Source of the DNA: Kitasatospora sp. NBC_00315
Lineage (GTDB): Bacteria > Actinomycetota > Actinomycetes > Streptomycetales > Streptomycetaceae
DNA: 64,000 bases
Direction of reading: 5' to 3'
Assembly: GCF_041435095.1 (NCBI RefSeq)
Contig: NZ_CP108025.1
Coordinates: 4,092,001 to 4,156,000, forward strand
Shown: one piece after another, positions 1 through 8,928 of the stretch
Numbering within the stretch: position 1 is the stretch's first letter
How the letters are laid out: the number at the start of each line of letters is the position of its first letter
Program-made: the position numbers and the translations under genes
The notes under the pieces: model-generated
What the model was told of the DNA's origin: nothing
What the model saw: the letters and a program-made list of their open reading frames with translations, nothing else
Database searches by the model: none

Positions 1-609
1 ATCGTCGGATCGGCCCCCGATCTGGAGGTGGTCGGCGACTGCTCCGGGCTGCGGGCCGAGGAGGAGGTGCTGCGGCTGCGCCCCGACGTGGTGCTGCTCG
101 ACATCCGGATGCCCGACCTGGACGGCATCTCCGCGCTCCGGCTGCTGCGGGCGCTGCCGGAGCCGCCCGCGGTCGCGATGCTCACCACCTTCGACACCGA
201 CGAGTACATCGGCACCGCGCTGCGGGCCGGAGCGGCCGGCTTCCTGCTCAAGGACACCGCTCCGGAGCAGCTGGTGCACGCCGTCCGGGTGCTGGCGGCG
301 GGCGGCAGCATCCTCTCCCCCGCCGTCACCCGCACCGTGATCGGCGGATACGTCGACGGCGGCGGACCGGACGCCGAGGCCGCCGCGCGCACCCGCACCC
401 TCACCGGCCGCGAGCTGGACGTGCTGGCACTGCTCGGCGAGGGCCTGTCCAACGCGGAGATCGCCGACCGGCTGTTCCTCGGCACCGGCACCGTGAAGGA
501 CCACATCTCCGCGATCCTGGGCAAGCTCGGCGCCGTCAACCGCGTCCAGGCCGCCGTGGTGGCCCACCAGGCGGGCCTGGCCGGTCCGCGGCACCGCGGG
601 GACGTGTGA
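1..609 (+). CDS. LuxR (NarL) family response regulator, 5' end cut by window edge
   Basis: DNA-binding response regulator of a two-component system. The reading frame is open from base 1, so the true start lies upstream; by comparison with the family about 20 residues are missing. The receiver part shows LLDIRMPD, with the phospho-acceptor Asp codon at 100-102, then LTTFD and FLLKD, the usual conserved Thr and Lys positions. The C-terminal part is a LuxR helix-turn-helix (LTGRELDVLALLGEGLSNAEIADRL, then GTVKDH). The stop overlaps the GTG start of the histidine kinase that follows, so the two are translationally coupled and form a cognate pair. The stimulus is unknown. Confidence 0.93.
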   Translation: MVGSAPDLEVVGDCSGLRAEEEVLRLRPDVVLLDIRMPDLDGISALRLLRALPEPPAVAMLTTFDTDEYIGTALRAGAAGFLLKDTAPEQLVHAVRVLAAGGSILSPAVTRTVIGGYVDGGGPDAEAAARTRTLTGRELDVLALLGEGLSNAEIADRLFLGTGTVKDHISAILGKLGAVNRVQAAVVAHQAGLAGPRHRGDV

Positions 610-1790
610 CCACCACAGCGGCCGGTGCCCGCCCGGCCGCGGCGGGCCGCCGGCGCGCCCGGCTGACCGCTCCCTGGCTGATGCTGCTGCTGCCGGTGCT
701 GTTCTCCCTGGTCGACGCCGCGCTGGTGGCCAAAAACGCCTCCTGGTGGGAGAACGGCCTGTCCGTCCTGGCAGCCGCGGCGCTGCTGCTGCGGCGGCGC
801 GTGCCGGTCCTGGTGCTGCTGCTGACGCTGCCGGGCAGCTTCCTCGACTACATCTGGATCGCGCCGGTCACCGCGGTGTACTCGGTGGCCGCGCACCGGG
901 CCAGGGTCGGGGTGAGCGCGCTCTGGGCGACCGTCTTCGCCCTCGTCGAGTTCTTCCACTGGCCGCTCGCCGACCACCCGCTGGCGCTGGACCGGGACAA
1001 CGCCCTGTACGCGATCCAGTGCGTGATGCTCGCGGCGGGACCGGCGGCCCTCGGGCTGCTCGCCCGTACCCGGCGGGAACTCGCGGCCCGGCTGGACGAG
1101 CTGACCCGGGGCCAGGAGCGGGAGAGCAGGCTGCTGGCGGAGCGGGTCCTGACCAGCGAGCGCGGCCGGCTGGCGCGCGAGATGCACGACGTGGTCTCCC
1201 ACCAGGTCAGTCTGATCAGCATCCAGGCCGGCGCCCTCCAGGTCAGCAGCGGCGACCCCGCCGCCGTGGCCACCGCCCGCACCATCCGCGAGCTGTCCGT
1301 CCGCACCCTGGAGGAGCTGCGCCAGATGGTCGGGGTGCTGCGGGCCGCCGGGGCCCGCGGTGACGTACCGCTCGCGCCGCAGCCCCGGCTCGCCGATCTG
1401 GGCCGGCTGATCGAGGAGAGCGGGCTGGCCGCCGAGAGCGAGATCCGGGCCGACGACCGCCTCTGGCCGGAGGCCGTCGAGCGGGCCGCCTACCGCACGG
1501 TGCAGGAGGCGCTCACCAACGTCACGAAGTACGCGCCCGAGGCGCCCGTCCGGGTCCGGGTCACGGCCGTCGGGGCCCGGCTTCGGGTCGAGGTGCGCAA
1601 CGGACCGCCGCCGGACCGCCCGGAGGCGCCGGGCCCGGAGGTGACGGGGGAGCGAACGCTGCCGGGCGGCGGCCACGGGCTGGTCGGCCTGCGCGAGCGG
1701 GCGCAACTGCTCGGCGGCACCCTGACCGCCGGACCGACCGGCGAGGGCGGCTTCGAGGTCCGCGCGGATCTGCCGGCCACCCGCGACTGA
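606..1790 (+). CDS. Sensor histidine kinase, DesK/NarX-like (HisKA_3)
   Basis: Membrane histidine kinase of 394 residues, partner of the upstream LuxR-type regulator, whose stop it overlaps (GTGA). The N-terminal half has several hydrophobic segments (about residues 22-150) and no large extracellular domain, typical of kinases that sense membrane state or drugs. Then follow a short coiled stretch, the HisKA_3 dimerisation box REMHDVVSHQVSL with the phosphorylated His, and a HATPase_c domain with the N box EALTNVTKYAP and the G-rich GGHGLVGLRER near the C-terminus. It should phosphorylate the neighbouring regulator. The signal and regulon cannot be read from sequence. Confidence 0.93.
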   Translation: MTTTAAGARPAAAGRRRARLTAPWLMLLLPVLFSLVDAALVAKNASWWENGLSVLAAAALLLRRRVPVLVLLLTLPGSFLDYIWIAPVTAVYSVAAHRARVGVSALWATVFALVEFFHWPLADHPLALDRDNALYAIQCVMLAAGPAALGLLARTRRELAARLDELTRGQERESRLLAERVLTSERGRLAREMHDVVSHQVSLISIQAGALQVSSGDPAAVATARTIRELSVRTLEELRQMVGVLRAAGARGDVPLAPQPRLADLGRLIEESGLAAESEIRADDRLWPEAVERAAYRTVQEALTNVTKYAPEAPVRVRVTAVGARLRVEVRNGPPPDRPEAPGPEVTGERTLPGGGHGLVGLRERAQLLGGTLTAGPTGEGGFEVRADLPATRD

Positions 1791-1892
1791 GAAAGCTCCG
1801 GGCCGGGCCGGCGCGAAGGGCCCGGCCGCAGGGTGGCCGCCCTCCGTCGGCCCGGCCGGCGGAAGGACTGGCGGCACGACTGGCGGCACGAC

Positions 1893-1926
1893 AAAAAAAC
1901 CCCGCAGATCCGAAGATCTGCGGGGT
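1893..1926 (-). terminator. Intrinsic terminator of tRNA-Leu
   Basis: On the minus strand a strong GC-rich hairpin (AACCCCGCAGATC arm, UUCG-like loop, matching arm) is followed by a run of seven T. It lies directly 3' of the tRNA-Leu gene and is the most classical rho-independent terminator in the window. Confidence 0.85.
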
Positions 1927-1933
1927 TTCGCTG

Positions 1934-2017
1934 TGCGCGAGGGGGGAGTTGAACCCCCACGCCCTTTCGGGCACTGGAACCTGAATCCAGCGCGTCTGCC
2001 TATTCCGCCACCCGCGC
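1934..2017 (-). tRNA. tRNA-Leu (anticodon CAG)
   Basis: An 84-nt class II tRNA folds cleanly. The acceptor stem GCGCGGG pairs with CTCGCGC (one G-U), the anticodon loop reads TTCAGGT with CAG as anticodon, there is a variable arm CGAAAG, and the T loop is GTTCAACTC. The discriminator is A, and CCA is not encoded, so the 3' end needs the CCA-adding enzyme (gene at 55367). A tRNA-Leu beside fhaA is also found in M. tuberculosis (leuT). Confidence 0.95.
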
Positions 2018-2503
2018 ATGGGTGTTGTCGTAGATGCTAGCCCATCCTCCGACCCGCTCCGCGCCGTCTCCGGTGTTTCGCTGGCCTTCGGCTCGGCTCC
2101 CTTGCGGGCGCCCCTTCCGACATGCAAAACATTAGCACGCCCCCGGGGCTACCTCCGAATCCCTTTCCCCGGGCCGCCCGCGCACCGCCCCTCCAAGATC
2201 ACCCGGAACCTCTCCCGGAAGCGGACCGCATCCGAACGGCTGCCCCGCGAACAGGCGAGCGAGGGATGAGCCGGGCCACAGCCGGGTAGCCCTGCCATGG
2301 CGGCGACCGGCGCGGGCCGGCGCGGGGCCCGGCGGTGGACGCGGTGTGCGCAACCCCACCCCCGGGTACGACGCGGTCCGGGAACCGTACGGATGGCCCG
2401 GGCGTGGATACGATCAGTACGGAAGTACCGCAAGTAGGCGCGACCGGATCTCCGCGATCCGTTCCGCGGACAAGCGAACCGAGCCCTAGGAAGGGGGTGC
2501 CCC
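2018..2503. other. Intergenic region, no gene seen
   Basis: 486 bp between the tRNA-Leu 5' end and the fhaA start. Open frames here have poor codon bias and look spurious. It should hold the divergent promoters of tRNA-Leu (a TAGCAT-like -10 at 2034-2039 on the minus strand, with no convincing -35) and of the fhaA operon. A good ribosome binding site (AGGAAGGGGGTG, 2488-2499) precedes fhaA. Confidence 0.5.
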
Positions 2504-3394
2504 GTGGGAGTCCTGAAGAAGTTCGAACAGCGGCTTGAGGGTCTCGTCAACGGCACCTTCGCCAAGGTGTTCAAGTCCGAGGTCCAGCCGGTGGAGATCG
2601 CCGGTGCGCTCCAGCGCGAGTGCGACAACAACGCCACCATCTGGAATCGCGACCGCACCGTCGTGCCCAACGATTTCATCGTGGAGCTCAGCCCGCACGA
2701 CCACGAGCGCCTCAGCCCCTACTCCGGCCAGCTGGGCCAGGAGCTGGCCGGCATGGTGCGCGAGTACGCCGAGGCGCAGCGCTACAGCTTCATGGGACCG
2801 CTGCAGGTCAACCTGGAGAAGGCGGACGACCTCGACACCGGCCTGTACCGGGTGCGCAGCCGCACGCTGGCCGCCGAGGAGCCCCAGCAGTTCCAGCAGC
2901 AGTCCCCGCAGTCCCCGGGCGGCCAGCCCGGTTACGGCCGCCCGCCGGCCGCGGCCACCCCCGGTGCGCCGTGGCAGCAGCAGCCGGCCCCGGCCCCGTA
3001 CGCCCCTCCGCAGGCCCCGACCATGCCGCCCACCCTGCCCCCGCCGCCCTCGCACCAGCCCGCGGCGGGCGGAAACGTCCGCCCGTTCCCCGGCGCGGGT
3101 CACGGCGGCACGGCGGTGCGGCGCTGGATCGAGGTCAACGGCTCCCGGCACCAGATCACCGGGAACGCCTGTGTCCTGGGCCGTTCCACCGAGGCCGACG
3201 TGCGCATCGACGACCCCGGGGTGTCCCGCAAGCACGCCGAGATCCGCCCCGGCACCCCCTCGATGGTGCTCGACCTCGGGTCGACCAACGGCATCGTGGT
3301 GGACGGACAGCACACCCAGCGCGCTACGCTCCGCGACGGCTCGCGAATCGTCGTGGGCTCCACCACCATCGTCTACCGACAGGTCGAAGGGTAG
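2504..3394 (+). CDS. fhaA: FhaA, DUF3662 and FHA-domain protein
   Basis: 296-residue cytosolic phosphothreonine-binding adaptor. Residues 1 to about 125 are the conserved DUF3662 domain (starting MGVLKKFEQRLEGLVNGTF), followed by a Pro/Gln-rich linker (about 126-200) and a C-terminal FHA domain with the binding signatures GRS, SRKH and STNG. In mycobacteria FhaA (Rv0020c) is a PknB substrate and its FHA domain binds the phosphorylated pseudokinase part of the MurJ protein, inhibiting peptidoglycan synthesis. Candidate partners here are PknB (9337) and the pseudokinase (47449). GTG start chosen for the purine-rich site 5 nt upstream. First gene of the run fhaA-fhaB-pstP-rodA-pbpA. Confidence 0.95.
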   Translation: MGVLKKFEQRLEGLVNGTFAKVFKSEVQPVEIAGALQRECDNNATIWNRDRTVVPNDFIVELSPHDHERLSPYSGQLGQELAGMVREYAEAQRYSFMGPLQVNLEKADDLDTGLYRVRSRTLAAEEPQQFQQQSPQSPGGQPGYGRPPAAATPGAPWQQQPAPAPYAPPQAPTMPPTLPPPPSHQPAAGGNVRPFPGAGHGGTAVRRWIEVNGSRHQITGNACVLGRSTEADVRIDDPGVSRKHAEIRPGTPSMVLDLGSTNGIVVDGQHTQRATLRDGSRIVVGSTTIVYRQVEG

Positions 3395-3407
3395 AAGCGG
3401 GCCACTT

Positions 3408-3947
3408 ATGTCAGAACTGACCCTGACGGTCATGCGGCTGGGCTTCCTCGCCGTGCTGTGGCTGTTCGTCATCGTCGCGGTCCAGGTGATCCGCAGCGAC
3501 CTCTTCGGCACCAAGATCAACCCGCGCTCCTCCCGGCGGGCCGCCACCGCGCAGGCCGGACCGGGCACCGCGCCACCCGGCCGGCCCGCCCAGGGCCCCG
3601 GTCAGGCGCAGGGCCAGTCGGCCCCGCCCGCCGCCCCCGCGCGGCGCCGGGGCGCCCCCACCCAGCTGGTGGTGGTGCAGGGTTCGCTGGCCGGCACGAC
3701 CGTCGCGCTGCAGGGGCAGACGATCACCCTGGGCCGGGCGCACGACTCCACCATCGTGCTGGACGACGACTACGCGTCCTCCCGTCATGCCAGGATCTAC
3801 CCGGATCAGACTGGGCAGTGGACGGTGGAGGATCTAGGCTCCACCAACGGCACCTATCTGGACCGGCAGCGCCTCACGGCGCCCACGCCGCTCCAGCCGG
3901 GCATGCCGATCCGTATCGGCAGGACCGTCATCGAACTGCGGAAGTAG
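3408..3947 (+). CDS. fhaB: FhaB/FipA, membrane-anchored FHA-domain protein
   Basis: 179 residues. An N-terminal membrane helix (about 8-28, LGFLAVLWLFVIVAVQVI), a Pro/Gly/Gln/Arg-rich linker and a C-terminal FHA domain with LGRAHDSTIVL, SSRHARI and GSTNGTYLD. In mycobacteria FhaB/FipA is a PknB substrate that links phosphosignalling to the division machinery. The frame is open far upstream inside fhaA, but family length and the membrane helix fix the start at the ATG 13 nt after the fhaA stop. A possible small ORF and then pstP follow. Confidence 0.94.
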   Translation: MSELTLTVMRLGFLAVLWLFVIVAVQVIRSDLFGTKINPRSSRRAATAQAGPGTAPPGRPAQGPGQAQGQSAPPAAPARRRGAPTQLVVVQGSLAGTTVALQGQTITLGRAHDSTIVLDDDYASSRHARIYPDQTGQWTVEDLGSTNGTYLDRQRLTAPTPLQPGMPIRIGRTVIELRK

Positions 3948-3953
3948 TAGCGC

Positions 3954-4181
3954 ATGAGGGAGAACATCCCGTCCGTGACCGGCCGGGACGGCGGCAGCAC
4001 CGCTGTCGCCGCCGTGCGCGACCGTTCCCGTGGAACGGGCCGTGGTCGTGGCGACGCCCGGAGTCGGGGCACGGAGGCCAGGAGCGAGCTTGGCACGGGG
4101 GCGACCCCGGCCGGAGGGTGGGGGAGGACTGTGAGCTCCGCGCCCGGCGAAGCCGCGATGCGAAACGAGGCGGGGGAATGA
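3954..4181 (+). CDS. Possible small ORF between fhaB and pstP
   Basis: ATG six nt after the fhaB stop; the TGA overlaps the pstP ATG (ATGA). It would encode 75 very basic, Gly/Arg/Ala-rich residues with no recognised domain. About 80% of codons end in G or C, lower than the neighbouring genes. It may be a real coupling peptide or just an open stretch in an untranslated spacer. The exact overlap with the pstP start is the main reason to list it. Confidence 0.25.
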   Translation: MRENIPSVTGRDGGSTAVAAVRDRSRGTGRGRGDARSRGTEARSELGTGATPAGGWGRTVSSAPGEAAMRNEAGE

Positions 4182-5773
4182 GCCTCGTACTGCGCTTCGC
4201 CGCCGGCTCCCACAAGGGACTGATCCGGGAGGGGAACGAGGACTCCGGCTACGCCGGCCCGCGGCTGCTGGCCGTGGCCGACGGCATGGGCGGGGCGGCG
4301 GCCGGCGAGGTCGCCTCCTCCGAGGTCCTCGGTTCGATCGTCCGTCTCGACGAGGACGTGCCCGGCGCCGACCTGCTGACCCTGCTCGGCGACGCCGTCC
4401 AGGGCGCGAACGACCGGCTGCGCCAGATGGTCGACGAGGATCCGCAGCTGGAGGGCATGGGCTGCACCCTGACCGCGATGCTCTGGACCGGCCAGCGGAT
4501 GGGCATGGTGCACGTCGGCGACTCCCGCGCGTACCTGCTGCGCGACGGCTCGCTGACCCAGATCACCCAGGACCACACCTGGGTGCAGCGCCTGGTGGAC
4601 GAGGGCCGGATCACCCCGGAGGAGGCCGAGACCCACCCCCAGCGCTCCCTGCTCATGCGCGCGCTGGACGGCCGCGGCCAGGTCGAGCCCGACCTGTCGA
4701 TCCGCGAGGTCCGCGCCGGCGACCGCTACCTGATCTGCTCCGACGGCCTCTCCGGCCCGGTCAGCCACCAGACGCTGGAGGAGACGCTCGGGAGCTTCTA
4801 CTCCCCCGAGCAGACCGTCCAGGCGCTGATCCAGCTCGCCCTGCGCGGCGGCGGCCCGGACAACATCACCTGCATCGTCGCGGACGTGATCGACGTCGGC
4901 GCCACCGACACCCTCAGCGGTCAGCACCGGGACGTCCCCGTGGTGGTCGGCGCGGTCGCCGAGACCCCGCCCTCGTCCACGGCCGCCGACCAGTCGATCC
5001 TGAACACCCCGGCCGGCCGCGCGGCCGGCCTCGGCCGCCCCCCGCAGGGCGCCTTCGGCCCCGCCGAGGGCTACGAGGGCGGCTACGGCGCCGCACCCGG
5101 CGGCTTCGGCCCGGCCGAGGGCTACGAGGGCGCCTACGGCGCCACCGAGCCCGCCGGCTACGGCCCGGAGGACGACGAGGAGGGCGCCCCCCGCAAGGGC
5201 AGGTGGGCGAAGCGCTCGATCATCGCCGTGGTCACCCTGGGCCTGCTCGCCGGCGCCGGCTACTTCGGCTGGCGCTGGACCCAGGACCAGTACTACGTCG
5301 GCGTGGACGGCGACCACGTCGCGGTGTTCCAGGGCGTCAACCAGAGCCTGGCCGGGCTGAGCCTCTCCTCCGTGCACGAGTCCTTCGGCGACGTCCAGGT
5401 CAAGTTCCTGCCGCAGGACCAGCGCACCCACGTGAGCAACACGATCACGGCCACCAGCCTGACCGACGCCACCGACAAGGCGAAGCAGTTGCAGGAGCAG
5501 GCCGCGGTCTGCCGCAAGGTCTCCCAGGGCGCGACGACGGCGCCCTCCGCCGCTCCCGAGCCCGGCGCCTCGGCCTCGGCCTCGCCCTCGGCGGCGGCCT
5601 CGCCGAGCGCCGCGCTCAGCCACGCCGGGGTCGCCCCGGCGCCGGCGGCCTCGCCCTCGCCCTCGGCTCCCGCCACCACCGCACCGGCCGATCCGGCCGC
5701 CCCGCAGCAGACCGACGTGCCGACGCTGACCGAGGAGGAGAAGCAGAAGGCCACCTCCTGCCCGACGCCGTGA
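4178..5773 (+). CDS. pstP: PstP-type PP2C Ser/Thr protein phosphatase, membrane-anchored
   Basis: 531 residues. The N-terminal PP2C catalytic domain (about 1-240) shows the metal-binding motifs EGNEDSGY (Asp22), VADGMGG (Asp35), GDSRAYL, CSDGLSG and GGPDNIT. After a Gly/Tyr/Ala-rich linker with a repeated FGPAEGYEG unit comes one membrane helix (about 350-370), then a roughly 160-residue extracellular part ending in an Ala/Ser/Pro-rich tail. It dephosphorylates PknB and PknB substrates. The frame is open to 3458, but the first 240 codons there are fhaB in another frame; the MSLVLRFAAGSHKGLIREGNEDS start matches the family. Confidence 0.95.
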   Translation: MSLVLRFAAGSHKGLIREGNEDSGYAGPRLLAVADGMGGAAAGEVASSEVLGSIVRLDEDVPGADLLTLLGDAVQGANDRLRQMVDEDPQLEGMGCTLTAMLWTGQRMGMVHVGDSRAYLLRDGSLTQITQDHTWVQRLVDEGRITPEEAETHPQRSLLMRALDGRGQVEPDLSIREVRAGDRYLICSDGLSGPVSHQTLEETLGSFYSPEQTVQALIQLALRGGGPDNITCIVADVIDVGATDTLSGQHRDVPVVVGAVAETPPSSTAADQSILNTPAGRAAGLGRPPQGAFGPAEGYEGGYGAAPGGFGPAEGYEGAYGATEPAGYGPEDDEEGAPRKGRWAKRSIIAVVTLGLLAGAGYFGWRWTQDQYYVGVDGDHVAVFQGVNQSLAGLSLSSVHESFGDVQVKFLPQDQRTHVSNTITATSLTDATDKAKQLQEQAAVCRKVSQGATTAPSAAPEPGASASASPSAAASPSAALSHAGVAPAPAASPSPSAPATTAPADPAAPQQTDVPTLTEEEKQKATSCPTP

Positions 5774-5891
5774 CGGCGGACGGTCTCCGCCCGGCCGGGC
5801 ACCCTCCGGCCGGGCACCGCGTTCAGCACCAACCGAGCAGTACCGGCTCCGCCCAGCGCGGGCCTGCCAGCCGTCGGGGAGCGGCCACCAC

Positions 5892-7379
5892 GTGAGCACC
5901 TATGACCTGAGCAGCGGCCAGGGCGGCCGGCCCGGCGAGCAACCACCCACCGGCGACGCACCCTCGCAGGCGCCCCCCGCCCCCGCCCGGGGCGCGGCGC
6001 GGCGGCGCGGCAACACCACGATCACCCCCCAGGGCGCGCCGAACCGGCGCAACACCGAGCTGGCGCTCCTGGCCTTCGCGGTGCTGCTGCCCGTCCTCGC
6101 GTACGCCAACGTGGGGCTGGCGATCGACGGCAGCCTGCCGGCCGGCATGCTCGGCTACGGCCTGGGCATGGGCGCCCTGGCGCTGATCGCCCACCTGGTG
6201 ATGCGTCGCTGGGCGCCGTACGCGGACCCGTTGCTGCTGCCGCTGGCCACGCTGCTCAACGGGCTCGGCGTGGTGATGATCTGGCGGCTCGACAAGGCCG
6301 GCGGCCTGCTGAAGGGGAACTACCCGGCGGCGGCCAACCAGCTGATGTGGTCGGGCCTGGGCATCGCCTTCTTCATCGTGGTGATGGTCTTCCTCAAGGA
6401 CCACCGGGTCCTGCAGCGGTACACGTACATCTCGATGGCGGTGGCCCTGGTGCTGCTCGCCGCCCCGGCGTTCTTCCCCGCCCGCAAGGGCGACTTCGGT
6501 GCGAAGATCTGGATCCACCTGGGCAGCTTCTCGATCCAGCCCGGCGAGTTCGCCAAGATCATCCTGACCGTCTTCTTCGCCGGCTACCTGATGGTCAAGC
6601 GGGACGCGCTGGCGCTGGCCAGCCGCCGCTTCATGGGCCTCTACCTGCCGCGCGGACGCGACCTCGGCCCGATCATCGCGATCTGGCTGGTGAGCCTGCT
6701 GATCCTGGTCTTCGAGAACGACCTCGGCTCGTCGTTCCTGTTCTTCGGCCTCTTCGTGGTGATGCTCTACGTCGCCACCGAACGCACCAGCTGGATCATC
6801 TTCGGCCTGGTGATGTCGATCGGCGGCGCGACCGTGGTGGGCGCCACCTCCAGCCACGTCAAGGTCCGCATCGACGCCTGGCTGGACCCGATGGCCGCGT
6901 TCGCCCCCAACCACGCGGACGGCGCCAGCGACCAGATCGGCCAGGCGCTGTTCGCGCTGGGCTCCGGCGGGGTCACCGGCTCCGGCCTCGGCCAGGGCCG
7001 CTCGTACCTGATCGGCTTCGCCGCCAAGAGCGACTTCATCATCGGCTCCTTCGGCGAGGAGCTCGGCCTCACCGGCCTGATGGCGATCTTCATGCTCTAC
7101 GGCCTGATCGTGCAGCGCGGTCTGCGCACCGCGATCGCCGCCCGCGACCCGTTCGGCAAGCTGTTCGCCGTCGGGCTCTCCTCCGCGCTCGCCCTGCAGG
7201 TGTTCGTGGTGGCCGGCGGGGTCACCGGCCTGATCCCGCTGACCGGTATGACCATGCCGTTCATGGCGCAGGGCGGCTCCTCGGTGGTCGCCAACTGGGC
7301 GCTGATCGCCCTCCTGCTGAAGATCAGCGACAGCGCCCGCCGCCCGGGGCTGGAACCGGCCACCGCCCAGGAGACGTGA
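5892..7379 (+). CDS. rodA: FtsW/RodA/SpoVE family peptidoglycan polymerase
   Basis: SEDS-family glycosyltransferase, 495 residues, polymerising lipid II into glycan strands with its partner class B penicillin-binding protein (the next gene, pbpA). A cytosolic N-terminus of about 50 residues precedes roughly ten membrane helices. Conserved SEDS features include IHLGSFSIQPGEFAK, ENDLGSS and the C-terminal GVTGLIPLTGMTMPFMAQGGSS. GTG start with GGGGAGCGG upstream. The symbol rests on synteny with the mycobacterial pstP-rodA-pbpA-pknA-pknB cluster; a divisome FtsW may lie elsewhere. Confidence 0.94.
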   Translation: MSTYDLSSGQGGRPGEQPPTGDAPSQAPPAPARGAARRRGNTTITPQGAPNRRNTELALLAFAVLLPVLAYANVGLAIDGSLPAGMLGYGLGMGALALIAHLVMRRWAPYADPLLLPLATLLNGLGVVMIWRLDKAGGLLKGNYPAAANQLMWSGLGIAFFIVVMVFLKDHRVLQRYTYISMAVALVLLAAPAFFPARKGDFGAKIWIHLGSFSIQPGEFAKIILTVFFAGYLMVKRDALALASRRFMGLYLPRGRDLGPIIAIWLVSLLILVFENDLGSSFLFFGLFVVMLYVATERTSWIIFGLVMSIGGATVVGATSSHVKVRIDAWLDPMAAFAPNHADGASDQIGQALFALGSGGVTGSGLGQGRSYLIGFAAKSDFIIGSFGEELGLTGLMAIFMLYGLIVQRGLRTAIAARDPFGKLFAVGLSSALALQVFVVAGGVTGLIPLTGMTMPFMAQGGSSVVANWALIALLLKISDSARRPGLEPATAQET

Positions 7380-7470
7380 TGGACGGTGCAGGCGACCGGC
7401 ACCGGCGTTCGATGCGGTTGAATGTCCGGAGTTCTGCTGTTGCGACCGGTACGGGGAGGGGATCCGTCTC

Positions 7471-8928
7471 ATGAACAAGCCCATCCGCCGGGTCTCGATC
7501 TTCTGCCTCGTGCTGATCCTGGCCCTCATGGCGCGCACCAACTGGGTCCAGGGCGTCCAGGCCACCAGCCTGGCCGACAACACGCACAACGACCGCAACA
7601 AGTACGACCGCTACGCCTACCCGCGCGGCAACATCATGGTCGGCGGCACGCCGGTGACCAGCTCCGACTTCGTCAACGGCCTGCGCTACAAGTACAAGCG
7701 CTCCTGGAAGGACGGCGCCCTCTACGCGCCCGTCACCGGGTACTCCTCGCAGTCCTTCGGCAGCAGCCAGCTGGAGTCCCTGGAGGACGGCGTCCTGGCC
7801 GGCACCGACGACCGGCTCTTCTTCCGCAACACCCTGGACATGCTGACCGGCAAGCAGAAGCAGGGCGGCGACGTGACCACCACGATCAACGCCAAGGCCC
7901 AGAAGGCCGCCTTCGACGGCCTCGGCGCCAAGAAGGGCGCGGCGGTCGCGATCGACCCGCGCACCGGCGCCATCCTCGCGCTGGTCTCCACCCCCTCGTA
8001 CGACCCCAGCACCTTCGCGGGCGGCGGCGCCGAGGACACCAAGGCCTGGACCGACCTCAACGCCGACGCGAACAAGCCGATGCTCAACCGGGCGCTGCGC
8101 GAGACGTACCCGCCGGGATCGACGTTCAAGCTGGTCACCGCGTCGGCGGCGTTCGAGAACAACGTCTTCCACAGCATCGACGACCCGACCGACACCCCGG
8201 ATCACTACATCCTTCCCAACACCACCACCGAGCTGAAGAACGAGAGCGCCAACGAGCCCTGCGCGGGCGCGACCCTCAAGGTCGGCATGGACTACTCGTG
8301 CAACACGGTCTACGGCAAGATCGGCGCCGACCTCGGCCGGGACAAGATGCGGGAACAGGCCGAGAAGTTCGGCTTCAACACCACCGTCGACACCCCCATC
8401 CGGGCGGTCCAGAGCTTCTACCCGAAGACCTCCAGCGCGGACGGCACCGCCCTGGACTCCATCGGCCAGCACGACACCCGGGCCACCCCGCTGCAGATGG
8501 CCATGGTCGCCGCCGCGATCTGCAACAACGGCTCGCTGATGCAGCCGTACCTGGTCGACGAGGAGAGCTCCGCCAGCCTGACCACCATCTCCAAGCACAG
8601 CCCGAAGCAGCTGAGCCAGGCGATCAGCCCGGCCACCGCGCAGAAGCTGCAGGACATGATGGTCAGCGTGGTCGACAACGGCACCGGCACCAACGCCAAG
8701 ATCCCCGGCCTGACCGTCGGCGGCAAGACCGGCACGGCCCAGCACGGCGAGGACAACAACGGCCTGCCGTTCGCCTGGTTCGTCTCCTACGCGAAGGACG
8801 CGAACAACAACGCGGTGGCGGTCGCCGTGGTCGTCGAGGACGGTTCCAACAACCGGGACGGCATCAGCGGCGGACGCCTCGCCGCTCCGATCGCCAAGGC
8901 CGTGATGCAGGCCGCTCTGAGCAAGTAG
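7471..8928 (+). CDS. pbpA: Class B penicillin-binding protein PbpA
   Basis: 485-residue D,D-transpeptidase that crosslinks peptidoglycan with the SEDS protein upstream. An uncleaved N-terminal anchor (about 8-21) is followed by a dimerisation region and a transpeptidase domain. The active-site motifs are intact: Ser217-Thr-Phe-Lys, Ser276-Cys-Asn and Lys419-Thr-Gly. It has no transglycosylase domain. Ribosome site GGGGAGGGG lies about 10 nt before the ATG. In mycobacteria PbpA is phosphorylated by PknB and acts in septation. Confidence 0.95.
   Translation: MNKPIRRVSIFCLVLILALMARTNWVQGVQATSLADNTHNDRNKYDRYAYPRGNIMVGGTPVTSSDFVNGLRYKYKRSWKDGALYAPVTGYSSQSFGSSQLESLEDGVLAGTDDRLFFRNTLDMLTGKQKQGGDVTTTINAKAQKAAFDGLGAKKGAAVAIDPRTGAILALVSTPSYDPSTFAGGGAEDTKAWTDLNADANKPMLNRALRETYPPGSTFKLVTASAAFENNVFHSIDDPTDTPDHYILPNTTTELKNESANEPCAGATLKVGMDYSCNTVYGKIGADLGRDKMREQAEKFGFNTTVDTPIRAVQSFYPKTSSADGTALDSIGQHDTRATPLQMAMVAAAICNNGSLMQPYLVDEESSASLTTISKHSPKQLSQAISPATAQKLQDMMVSVVDNGTGTNAKIPGLTVGGKTGTAQHGEDNNGLPFAWFVSYAKDANNNAVAVAVVVEDGSNNRDGISGGRLAAPIAKAVMQAALSK

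Noticed and set aside
3854..5899. 681-codon minus-strand open frame opposite pstP
   Set aside because: Antisense shadow of the phosphatase, with strongly skewed composition.
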